From: Chloroflexota bacterium
GTDB lineage: Bacteria; Chloroflexota; Anaerolineae; CG2-30-64-16
Assembly (NCBI GenBank): GCA_029555885.1
Contig: JAKPQT010000022.1
Location: 1 to 13,313, forward strand
DNA length: 13,313 nucleotides
Reading direction: 5' to 3'
A program made the translations under genes and the position numbers. This document shows positions 6,100 through 12,586 of the stretch, one piece after another. The notes beneath the pieces were generated by a model. That model worked only from the letters and a program-made list of their open reading frames with translations. It was not told the DNA's origin and made no database searches. Every line of letters starts with the position of its first letter. The first letter of the stretch is position 1.

Positions 6100-7251
6100 A
6101 TGACTGACCGCAATGAACTCATCGATTTGCTCGCCGCGCTCGTGCGCATCGACTCGGTCAACCCTGACCTGATCCCCGGCGCGCGGGGCGAAGGCGAGAT
6201 TGCGGCCTTCATCGCAGACTGGGCGACGCGTCGCGGGCTGGAAGTGGTGGTCCAGGAAGCTGCGCCCGGCCGGCCTAACGTCATTGTGATGGCGCGCGGG
6301 ACGGGTGGCGGCATGAACCTGCTGCTCAACGGCCACATAGACACTGTGGGGCTGGCGGGTATGACCGACCCGTTCACCCCGCGCATGGAGGAGGGCCGGC
6401 TGTACGGTCGCGGGGCCTACGACATGAAGGCAGGCGTGGCAGCCAGCCTCATCACCGCGCAGCGAGCCCGCGCGCTCGGCCTGCGGGGGGATGTAATTGT
6501 GGCGTGCGTGGCCGACGAGGAGGTCGCCAGCCTCGGCACGGAGGCGATCGTGCGCGAGCTGGACCGCTGGTGGCCCGACGCCGCGATCGTGGCCGAGCCG
6601 ACCGAGATGGTGCTGGCGGTCGCGCACAAGGGCTTTGCCTGGTTCGACATCGAAACGTTCGGGGTCGCCGCGCATGGCTCGCGGCCGCACCTGGGCGTGG
6701 ATGCCATCGCGAAGATGGGCCGCGTGCTGGTCGAAGTGGAGAAGCTGGACCGTGACCTGCGCGCCCACCCAACGCACCGGCATCTGGGCAGCGGCAGTAT
6801 CCACGCCAGCCTCATCCAGGGCGGGCAGGAGCCGTCCTCCTACCCCGCGTACTGCAAGCTCGGAGTCGAGCGGCGGACGATACCGGGCGAATCCATGGCG
6901 CTGGTGGAGGCAGAGTTGCAGGGCCTTCTTGGGACGTGCGGCCGCGATGACCCCGCCTTTCGGGCGCGGCTGTCAGGCGGTCTGGCGCGCGACCCCTTCG
7001 AAGTAGACGAGGCTGCGGACATCGTGCAGATGTGCCGCGCACACTTGGCCCGCGTGACGGGGCGGCCGGCGGAGGTCGGCGGCGTCTCGTACTGGGCTGA
7101 TTCCGCGCTGCTGGCCGCTGCAGGCATCCCTACGGTGCTGCTCGGCCCGACAGGCGCGGGCGCGCATGCAGCCGAGGAGTGGATCGACCTGGCGAGCGTG
7201 GCGCAGTGCGCGGACATCTATACGGCGGTTGCGCAGGAGCTGTGCCGGTAA
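6100..7251 (+). CDS. M20-family metallopeptidase/deacylase (ArgE/DapE/CPG2-like)
   Basis: The 383-residue protein is a cytoplasmic di-zinc hydrolase of the M20 family, which removes acyl groups from amino acids or cleaves small peptides. Zinc and catalytic residues are all in place: H79 and D81 in GHIDTV, D108 in GAYDMKAG, E140/E141 in DEE, E166 in AEPTE, and the C-terminal H356 in GAHAAEEW. The dimerisation (lid) domain begins near 178 and carries the usual AAHGSRPHLGVDAI (190-203). The start at 6100 is chosen because AGGAGG lies 9 bases upstream and the family N-terminus begins there; extending to 5983 would add 39 unrelated residues and run into the palindrome. It faces away from the minus-strand operon and stands alone. 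Acetylornithine deacetylase or succinyl-diaminopimelate desuccinylase labels would be over-specific. Confidence 0.9.
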   Translation: MTDRNELIDLLAALVRIDSVNPDLIPGARGEGEIAAFIADWATRRGLEVVVQEAAPGRPNVIVMARGTGGGMNLLLNGHIDTVGLAGMTDPFTPRMEEGRLYGRGAYDMKAGVAASLITAQRARALGLRGDVIVACVADEEVASLGTEAIVRELDRWWPDAAIVAEPTEMVLAVAHKGFAWFDIETFGVAAHGSRPHLGVDAIAKMGRVLVEVEKLDRDLRAHPTHRHLGSGSIHASLIQGGQEPSSYPAYCKLGVERRTIPGESMALVEAELQGLLGTCGRDDPAFRARLSGGLARDPFEVDEAADIVQMCRAHLARVTGRPAEVGGVSYWADSALLAAAGIPTVLLGPTGAGAHAAEEWIDLASVAQCADIYTAVAQELCR

Positions 7252-7267
7252 CAGGCTATCCTCTTGC

Positions 7268-7717
7268 CTATAGCCACTCATCCACACGGAATTCCGGCTG
7301 GAACGGGTCGACGATGCGAATCCCCTCCAGGATAAGGTTATGCTGGAAATCTTCGCTCAGGATGACGGGGGTTTGGTTGAGTTTCGCCGCCGCCCAGATC
7401 TGTGCATCCCAAAGGCTGAGCTGGTGCTCGCGGACCCCCCGGATCGCTTCCAGCACGATTAACTCAGTGAGTGGAACAACTGCGAGCAGCCGTAAGAAGT
7501 TTGCTATGCGCTCAGCCGCCTGCTCGACCGTGAGTGGAGCCGGGAGCTTGCGCGTCACCACGCTGAAGAATTCCGACAGGACCTGGGCGCTGATGATGCC
7601 GCGGCCTGACTTGATGACCTGCTCAAGTGTGGCGACCGCGAGAGCCTGCTTAGCGGGCTGAGAGCGATCGTAGGCATAGACGAGCACATTGGTGTCGAGG
7701 AAGACACTAGCGGTCAT
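7268..7717 (-). CDS. vapC: VapC-family PIN-domain toxin (ribonuclease)
   Basis: This 149-residue protein has the PIN-domain layout of type II toxins, which cut RNA and are silenced by the cognate antitoxin. The acidic metal-binding residues are D8 in FLDTNVLVYAYD, E49 in VLSEFF, D104 in SLWDAQIWAAA and D123 in LSEDF. Its ATG overlaps the end of the antitoxin gene by 11 bp, indicating translational coupling. It converges on the M20 gene with 16 bp between stop codons and no visible terminator. All catalytic positions are intact, so the toxin is probably active. Confidence 0.88.
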   Translation of the reverse strand: MTASVFLDTNVLVYAYDRSQPAKQALAVATLEQVIKSGRGIISAQVLSEFFSVVTRKLPAPLTVEQAAERIANFLRLLAVVPLTELIVLEAIRGVREHQLSLWDAQIWAAAKLNQTPVILSEDFQHNLILEGIRIVDPFQPEFRVDEWL

Positions 7718-7964
7718 AGAGGTCCTCGCGTGTCCAGGTGCGTGCGCCCGTGACAGGCTCCTGGGCCATCAGTTGGGCAATAAACGCCCGTTCTGTCTCC
7801 CAGACGTCCAGCTCGCGGCGAGGTAAGCGCAGAACTCTGGCCTGCCGGCTGATTGCCTGCCGGATGATCTCGGCCTCGCTCAGCCCGGTCTGCTCGGCCA
7901 GCGTTTTCAGCTCTGCTTCCTGGCTTTGTTCGATGTAGATCTGCTTGCGCACCTTGGTTCCCAT
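7707..7964 (-). CDS. vapB: VapB-type ribbon-helix-helix antitoxin
   Basis: The 85-residue protein begins with a ribbon-helix-helix pattern: the strand KVRKQIYIEQS, then two helices (QEAELKTLAEQTG and SEAEIIRQAISRQARV). This is a DNA-binding fold typical of antitoxins that repress their own promoter. The C-terminal part, with ERAFIAQLMAQEP and a charged tail, is where such proteins bind the toxin. GGAG lies 8 bases before the ATG. The gene overlaps the PIN-domain toxin by 11 bp. Upstream, direct repeats overlap the -10 box, consistent with autoregulation. Confidence 0.85.
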   Translation of the reverse strand: MGTKVRKQIYIEQSQEAELKTLAEQTGLSEAEIIRQAISRQARVLRLPRRELDVWETERAFIAQLMAQEPVTGARTWTREDLYDR

Positions 7965-7986
7965 GGGTCTTACTCCGTGAATGAAT

Positions 7987-8007
7987 TATACATCATTATA
8001 TACATCA
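7987..8007. promoter_or_regulatory. Direct-repeat operator candidate for the vapBC antitoxin
   Basis: TATACATCA occurs at 7987-7995 and again at 7999-8007, with starts 12 bp apart, about one helical turn. The pair covers the -10 box of the vapBC promoter. Ribbon-helix-helix repressors often bind tandem sites with such spacing. That the antitoxin binds here is inferred from position. Confidence 0.5.
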
Positions 8008-8022
8008 CGCTTTGGGTGTCAA
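7995..8022 (-). promoter_or_regulatory. Consensus sigma70-type promoter of vapBC
   Basis: On the minus strand TTGACA (8017-8022) and TATAAT (7995-8000) are both perfect consensus hexamers, separated by 16 bases. Transcription would start near 7988, giving a leader of about 25 bases with the GGAG at 7973-7976. A second TATAAT at 7985-7990 has no suitable -35 box. Confidence 0.75.
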
Positions 8023-8053
8023 ACATAGTGATCAGTACTCCAGATGCATTGGC

Positions 8054-8117
8054 GTCGAGGCTTCAGCCGGATTGGCGCTGTACACACACAGGCTCCCTGA
8101 CCGGCTAAAGCCTCGAC
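8054..8117. repeat. Palindromic element with GTCGAGGCTT arms
   Basis: GTCGAGGCTTCAGCCGG (8054-8070) is complementary to 8101-8117 with one mismatch in 17, across a 30-base loop. It lies in the 318-bp gap between vapB and ettA. It resembles dispersed GGCTTYAGCC repeats that I recall from environmental genomes, but a genome-wide count is needed. The rest of the gap holds the vapBC promoter (7987-8022) and a possible ettA promoter (8190-8218); I see no gene there. Confidence 0.7.
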
Positions 8118-8189
8118 TCCAGTCTTCGCATGGCGCGGCACTGAGAATTCCCTGTGCACAGATTGGGAGAGAGCTACAATCTGGCACAA

Positions 8190-8218
8190 TTGACGCACAT
8201 CTCTACCTGTGTTAAGGT
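8190..8218 (+). promoter_or_regulatory. Candidate promoter for ettA
   Basis: TTGACG (8190-8195) is followed after 17 bases by TAAGGT (8213-8218), which is preceded by TG one base before it, an extended -10 arrangement. This would give a leader of roughly 60 bases before the ettA start codon. The -35 box is strong and the -10 box only partial. Confidence 0.45.
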
Positions 8219-8282
8219 AGGGCCTGACTGCTGACAACAACGGAGCCCAGCAGCGGTTCTGGTTAAGGTTGCGAGGGGGTTT

Positions 8283-9959
8283 ATGGCAGACGGACAGGTC
8301 ATCTACTCGATGGTGCGCGTGGGGCGGGTCTTTCCGCCCGGCAAGCAGGTCATCCGCGACATCTCGCTCGGCTTCTACTACGGCGCAAAGATCGGCGTGC
8401 TGGGGCTGAACGGTTCGGGCAAGAGCACGTTGCTGCGCATCATGGCCGGCGTGGACGAGGACTATACCGGCGAGACGATGCTCTCGAAGGGCTACAGCCG
8501 CGGGCTCCTGGAGCAGGAGCCGCAGCTCGACGACACCAAGACAGTGCGCGAGGTCGTCGAGGAAGCCGTCCAGCCGATCGTGGACCTGCTCAAGCAGTAT
8601 GACGCAGTCAACGAGAAGTTCGCGACTGCAGACGGCGACGACTTCGACGCGCTGCTGGCGGAGCAGAGCCGCCTGCAGGAAGAAATCGACAAGCACGACG
8701 CCTGGAACCTCGATAACCGGCTCGAACAGGCGATGGAGGCGCTGCGCTGTCCGCCGGGCGACACGCCGATTGCAGTCCTCTCCGGCGGCGAGCGCCGCCG
8801 CGTTGCGCTCTGCCGCCTGCTGCTGACCGAGCCCGACATCCTCCTGCTGGACGAGCCGACGAACCACCTCGATGCGGAATCGGTCGCCTGGCTGGAGCGG
8901 CATCTGCAGGCGTACAAGGGCACCGTCATCGCGGTCACGCACGATCGGTACTTCCTCGATAACGTGGCCGAGTGGATCCTCGAACTGGATCGCGGCTATG
9001 GCATCCCGTGGCGCGGCAACTATTCCTCCTGGCTGGAGCAGAAGCAGGAGCGCCTGCGCCGTGAGGAGAAGGCCGACACCAGACGCATCAACACCCTGCA
9101 GCGCGAGCTGGAGTGGATTCGTATGTCCCCGCGCGCGCGGCAGGCGAAGGGTCAGGCCCGTGTGACGGCTTACGAGCGGCTGCTGAGCCAGGAGACGGAG
9201 CGCCGCCGCGAGGAGATGCAAATCTACATCCCGCCCGGCCCGCGGCTGGGCGATGTCGTCGTCCAGTTCGACCGCGTGTCGAAGGCTTACGGCGACCGCC
9301 TGTTGTTCGAGGACCTGAGCTTCACTGTGCCGCCCGGCGCGATTGTCGGCGTGATCGGGCCCAACGGCGCAGGCAAGACCACGCTGCTCCGGCTGATCGC
9401 GGGCCAGGAGCAGCCCGATGCGGGCAAAATTACCATCGGCCAGACGGTCGAGTTGGGCTACGTGGACCAGAGCCGGGCCACCCTGACCGGGGACAAGAGC
9501 GTCTGGGAGGAAATCTCCGGCGGGCAGGACACATTGACGCTGGGCCAGCACAAGATGAACTCGCGCGCGTACGTTGCGGGATTCAACTTCCTCGGCACGG
9601 ACCAACAGAAGAAGGTGGGCGACCTGTCCGGCGGCGAACGCAACCGGGTGCACCTGGCGAAGGTGCTGAAGGAAGAGGCCAACGTGCTGCTGCTGGACGA
9701 GCCGACCAACGACCTGGACGTCAACACCCTGCGCGCGCTGGAAGAGGCGATCGACGACTTCGGCGGCAGCGCGCTGGTTGTGAGCCACGATCGCTGGTTC
9801 CTCGACCGCATCTGCACAAACATCATCGCGTTCGAGGAAGACGGCAGCGTGAACTGGTTCGTGGGCAACTGCGCGGACTACGAGGCGGACCGCCGCCGCC
9901 GGCTGGGCGTTGCCGCAGAGACCCCGCACCGCCTCGTGCATCGCCGGTTGACGCGATAA
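8283..9959 (+). CDS. ettA: EttA, energy-dependent translational throttle ABC-F ATPase
   Basis: The 558-residue protein is close in length and pattern to E. coli EttA (555 residues), an ABC-F protein that binds the ribosomal E site and gates the first elongation steps according to the ATP/ADP state. It has no membrane domain. Two nucleotide-binding domains are seen: Walker A GLNGSGKST (41-49) with signature LSGGE (166-170) and DEPTNHLD (190-197), then Walker A GPNGAGKTT (359-367), signature LSGGE (448-452) and DEPTNDLD (472-479). The catalytic Glu residues are E191 and E473. The arm insertion characteristic of EttA lies at about 97-140, and the linker holds ELEWIRMSPRARQAKG (275-290). GAGG lies 6 bases before the ATG. 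A GC-rich palindrome follows the stop codon. Confidence 0.95.
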   Translation: MADGQVIYSMVRVGRVFPPGKQVIRDISLGFYYGAKIGVLGLNGSGKSTLLRIMAGVDEDYTGETMLSKGYSRGLLEQEPQLDDTKTVREVVEEAVQPIVDLLKQYDAVNEKFATADGDDFDALLAEQSRLQEEIDKHDAWNLDNRLEQAMEALRCPPGDTPIAVLSGGERRRVALCRLLLTEPDILLLDEPTNHLDAESVAWLERHLQAYKGTVIAVTHDRYFLDNVAEWILELDRGYGIPWRGNYSSWLEQKQERLRREEKADTRRINTLQRELEWIRMSPRARQAKGQARVTAYERLLSQETERRREEMQIYIPPGPRLGDVVVQFDRVSKAYGDRLLFEDLSFTVPPGAIVGVIGPNGAGKTTLLRLIAGQEQPDAGKITIGQTVELGYVDQSRATLTGDKSVWEEISGGQDTLTLGQHKMNSRAYVAGFNFLGTDQQKKVGDLSGGERNRVHLAKVLKEEANVLLLDEPTNDLDVNTLRALEEAIDDFGGSALVVSHDRWFLDRICTNIIAFEEDGSVNWFVGNCADYEADRRRRLGVAAETPHRLVHRRLTR

Positions 9960-9971
9960 TCGACGCATATA

Positions 9972-10065
9972 CCTCACCCCCCGTCCCCCTCTCCTGAGCA
10001 GGCTTGCCTGCTCAGGAGAGGGGGTGGCGGACCTGCGCCACAGGCGTTCGGCGCCGGGGGTGAGG
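9972..10065. repeat. Compound GC-rich palindrome between ettA and the kinase cassette
   Basis: A perfect 19-bp stem (9985-10003 with 10006-10024, arms CCCCCTCTCCTGAGCAGGC) has only two bases between its arms. An outer pair, CCTCACCCCC (9972-9981) with GGGGGTGAGG (10056-10065), encloses it, and the right part contains a smaller GGCG-TTCG-GCGCC hairpin. It starts 13 bp after the ettA stop and ends 19 bp before the kinase start. No T-tract follows, so termination would not be of the classic intrinsic type. The element could instead be a dispersed repeat. Confidence 0.8.
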
Positions 10066-10084
10066 CGGCCACAACTTACAACCC

Positions 10085-11632
10085 ATGTCCGACCGCTACA
10101 TCCTCACCATCGACATCGGCACGTCGAGCACCAAGACCGCGCTGTGGACGGCCGCAGGCAGCCGCGTGGTTAGCGCGACGTGCGACTACAGCCTCACCCG
10201 CAGCCAGCCGGCCTGGGCGGAGATCGACGCACGTGAGTGGTGGCGGGCCGCGTGCCTGACCACGCGGCAGGTGCTGGCCGAAGCGCATGTCTCCGCGCAG
10301 CAGGTGGCAGGCGTCGGGGTCGATGGATTGAGCTGGACGCTGCTGCCGGTCGATGCGCAGGTGGAGCCGCTGGCGCCCGCGCTCATCTGGCTGGACCGCC
10401 GCGCGGAGGCCGAGGCTAACGCACTGCGCCGCGGGCCGCATGCCGAGCGGCTGGTCAACCTGAGCGCCAACCCGCTCGACCCGGCCTACATCACGCCGAA
10501 GCTGCTCTGGCTCCGGGCGCACCACCCGGACATCTTCGATGCAATGCACACCTTCCTGACCTCCTCCGGCTACCTGACCGCACGGCTCACCGGTGAGTTG
10601 ACCTGCGATTTCACCCAGGCCTACGGCTATCACTTCTTCGATATGGCCGCCACGCGCTGGGACGAGGCGACGCTCGCACTGCTGGGCATTCCGGCCGGGA
10701 AGCTGCCGCGGCTCTGCCCGCCGGGGGAGATTGTCGGCATTGTGACGCCAGCCGCGGCTGAGGCGACCGGGCTGGCCGCGGGCACGCCGGTCATCGCGGG
10801 CTGCCTGGATGCAGCAGCCGGCGCGCTCGGTGCGGGCGTCGTGCGCCCCGGTCAGACGATGGACCAGGGCGGGCAGGCGGGCGGCATGGGCCTGAGCGTA
10901 GACCGGGTGGTCGTCGAGCCGCGGCTCATCTTCTCGCACCATGTCCTGTCCGGCCAGTATCTCCTGCAGAGCGGGACGGTCGGCGGGGGGGCGCTGGCGT
11001 GGTTCCGCGACACGCTTGGCCAGGCGGAAGTCGCGGCGGCGGAGCGGCTCGGCATCAGCGCGTTCGAGCTGCTCAGCGACCAGGCCGGCCAGGCGCAGCC
11101 GGGCAGCGGCGGGCTGCTCTTCCTGCCGTACATGGCGGGGGAGCGCACGCCCATCTGGAGCACGACCGCGCGCGGGGTGTTCTTTGGCCTGTCGTACAGC
11201 ACAACGCGCGCTGATATCCTGCGCGCCATCATGGAAGGGTGCGCGTTTGCGGTGTACCATAATCTCGTCATCGCGGAAGAGCGCGGCGCGCACGTGGGGG
11301 AGTGGCTGGGCGAGGGCGGCGCAACACGCAGCGCGGTCTGGTGCCAGATCAAGGCGGACGTGACGGGCCGGCCCTTCAGTGTCGCGCGCTGCGCCGACGG
11401 CGGGGAGGGCGGGCACGGGCTGGGCCTGTTTGCGCTGACTGCGCACGCCGTTGGCCTGTGCGACGACGTGGCCGTGTGCGTCGAACGTCTGCTGCCGCAG
11501 CGCACGGTCTACGAGCCGTCGCCCGCGCGCCATGCACGTTACCAGGAGCGGTTCGCGGTCTACCTGGATGTAGTCGAACGGTTGTTGCCTGTGTTCGATC
11601 GGTACGCAGAAGGAGTAACGAGTAAGGAGTAA
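10085..11632 (+). CDS. FGGY-family carbohydrate kinase (xylulokinase-like)
   Basis: The 515-residue cytoplasmic protein has both FGGY halves and phosphorylates a sugar or polyol with ATP. Seen in order: the phosphate loop TIDIGTSSTKTALW (8-21), GVDGLSWTLLPVD (78-90) where xylulokinases usually have GQMHG, LIWLDRRAE (100-108), the catalytic Asp D242 in GCLDAAAGALGAG, and the C-terminal motifs EGCAFAVYHNL (384-394) and GEGGATRSAVWCQI (409-422). The family is clear but the substrate is not. The ATG directly precedes the first strand, yet there is no good ribosome binding site; the nearest purine run (10056-10065) is part of the palindrome, 19 bases away. The last codons (VTSKE and stop) lie in the heptamer repeat. 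An aldolase and a PfkB kinase follow. Confidence 0.88.
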   Translation: MSDRYILTIDIGTSSTKTALWTAAGSRVVSATCDYSLTRSQPAWAEIDAREWWRAACLTTRQVLAEAHVSAQQVAGVGVDGLSWTLLPVDAQVEPLAPALIWLDRRAEAEANALRRGPHAERLVNLSANPLDPAYITPKLLWLRAHHPDIFDAMHTFLTSSGYLTARLTGELTCDFTQAYGYHFFDMAATRWDEATLALLGIPAGKLPRLCPPGEIVGIVTPAAAEATGLAAGTPVIAGCLDAAAGALGAGVVRPGQTMDQGGQAGGMGLSVDRVVVEPRLIFSHHVLSGQYLLQSGTVGGGALAWFRDTLGQAEVAAAERLGISAFELLSDQAGQAQPGSGGLLFLPYMAGERTPIWSTTARGVFFGLSYSTTRADILRAIMEGCAFAVYHNLVIAEERGAHVGEWLGEGGATRSAVWCQIKADVTGRPFSVARCADGGEGGHGLGLFALTAHAVGLCDDVAVCVERLLPQRTVYEPSPARHARYQERFAVYLDVVERLLPVFDRYAEGVTSKE

Positions 11633-11674
11633 CGAGTAATCACTGTTTACTCATTACTCGTTGCTCATTCCTCA
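11613..11674. repeat. Heptamer repeat array spanning a gene end (GAGTAAN type)
   Basis: Four tandem heptamers GAGTAAC, GAGTAAG, GAGTAAC, GAGTAAT fill 11613-11640. After six bases, TTACTCA, TTACTCG, TTGCTCA, TTCCTCA (11647-11674) run as their inverted, increasingly degenerate counterparts. The left arm overlaps the kinase end: the stop codon TAA is at 11630-11632. The right arm lies just before the aldolase ribosome binding site (GGAG, 11691). The same family is at 4935-4986. Confidence 0.8.
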
Positions 11675-11701
11675 TTCCCAATTCCCGAACGGAGTCCATC
11701 C

Positions 11702-12577
11702 ATGCTCGTTAACCCGCTGCCCTGGCTCCACGCTGCTCAGCGCGGCCGCTACGCTGTCGGCGCGTTCAATGCCAACACCTTGGAGCAGGTGCAGGCCATC
11801 GTATCCGCTGCGGCAGCCGCGCGCGCGCCGGTCATCATCCAGATCAGCCGCCGCGCCCTGCAGTACGCCGGTCTGGGCGATGCGCGGCTCGGGTTGCACT
11901 ACATCGTGGCCATTGCGCAGGTCGCGGCTGAGAGCGTCGATGTCCCGGTTGGCCTGCACCTGGACCACGGCGACGAAGCGGATGTCCTGCTGGCGTTGGA
12001 GCTGGGCTTCACATCCGTCATGTTCGACGGCGGGGAACTGCCGCTGGCGGAGAACATTGCGGCCACCGCACGGCTCTGCCGGGCCGCACACGCGGCAGGG
12101 GCAGCCTTCGAGGCTGAGCTGGGCGAGGTCCCGCGGCTCAATGCGGCAGGGGAGGCCGATGCCGGCGCGCTGACCCGGCCCGAGGAGGTCGCGGCCTTTG
12201 TCGCGGCCACTGGAGTCGATACGCTGGCGATCGCCATCGGCTCGGTGCACGCCGCGCGGCAGAAGGACACGCGGCTCGACCTGCCCCGGCTGGCCGCGAT
12301 TCGCGCGGTGGTAGACGTGCCGCTAGTGTTGCACGGCGCGTCCGGCGTGACCGATGCTTCCCTGGCCGAGGGCATCCGCCTGGGGTTGTGCAAGGTCAAC
12401 GTCGCCACGCAGCTCAACCAGGCATTCTCGACGGCCGTCCGGGAGGTGCTGGCGGCCAACGCGCGTGAAATCGATCCGCGGCGCTATCTGGGCCCGGCGC
12501 GTGACGCGATGGCCGCGCAGGTTGCGGAGCGCATCCGGGTGCTCGGCTCTGCGGGCAAGGCGGCGGAAGGCGGCTGA
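11702..12577 (+). CDS. Class II ketose-bisphosphate aldolase (fructose/tagatose-type)
   Basis: The 291-residue zinc-dependent enzyme cleaves a ketose bisphosphate into dihydroxyacetone phosphate and an aldehyde phosphate, in the cytoplasm. The N-terminal GRYAVGAFNANTLEQVQAI (15-33) is typical. D88 and H89 in LHLDHG give the catalytic Asp and first zinc His, E139 in EAELGE is conserved, and H183 in IGSVH and H211 in VLHGASG complete the zinc site; GLCKVNVAT (228-236) binds phosphate. Length fits the fructose-bisphosphate, GatY and KbaY group. GGAG lies 7 bases before the ATG. It follows the FGGY kinase by 69 bp and is followed 9 bp later by the PfkB kinase. Stereochemistry (fructose, tagatose or other) cannot be assigned. 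Confidence 0.9.
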   Translation: MLVNPLPWLHAAQRGRYAVGAFNANTLEQVQAIVSAAAAARAPVIIQISRRALQYAGLGDARLGLHYIVAIAQVAAESVDVPVGLHLDHGDEADVLLALELGFTSVMFDGGELPLAENIAATARLCRAAHAAGAAFEAELGEVPRLNAAGEADAGALTRPEEVAAFVAATGVDTLAIAIGSVHAARQKDTRLDLPRLAAIRAVVDVPLVLHGASGVTDASLAEGIRLGLCKVNVATQLNQAFSTAVREVLAANAREIDPRRYLGPARDAMAAQVAERIRVLGSAGKAAEGG

Positions 12578-12586
12578 GCGCGCAAC

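Noticed and set aside
7268..8117. vapBC as part of a transposon or genomic island
   Set aside because: There is no transposase, no matching target-site duplication and no tRNA; only one palindrome is nearby.
8019..9977. A 652-codon open frame antisense to ettA
   Set aside because: It mirrors a clear ettA gene, its product is low-complexity and rich in Ala, Leu, Arg and Val, and it has no family motif. Long antisense frames are expected in GC-rich DNA.
9972..10065. Classic intrinsic terminator after ettA
   Set aside because: The stem is strong but no T-tract follows on the plus strand, so I list it only as a repeat.
10076..11533. A 485-codon open frame antisense to the FGGY kinase
   Set aside because: The sense frame has full FGGY motifs; the antisense product is Arg/Ala-rich with no recognisable domain.
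11613..11674. Possible CRISPR array
   Set aside because: Units are 7 bases with no spacers, and no cas gene is present.
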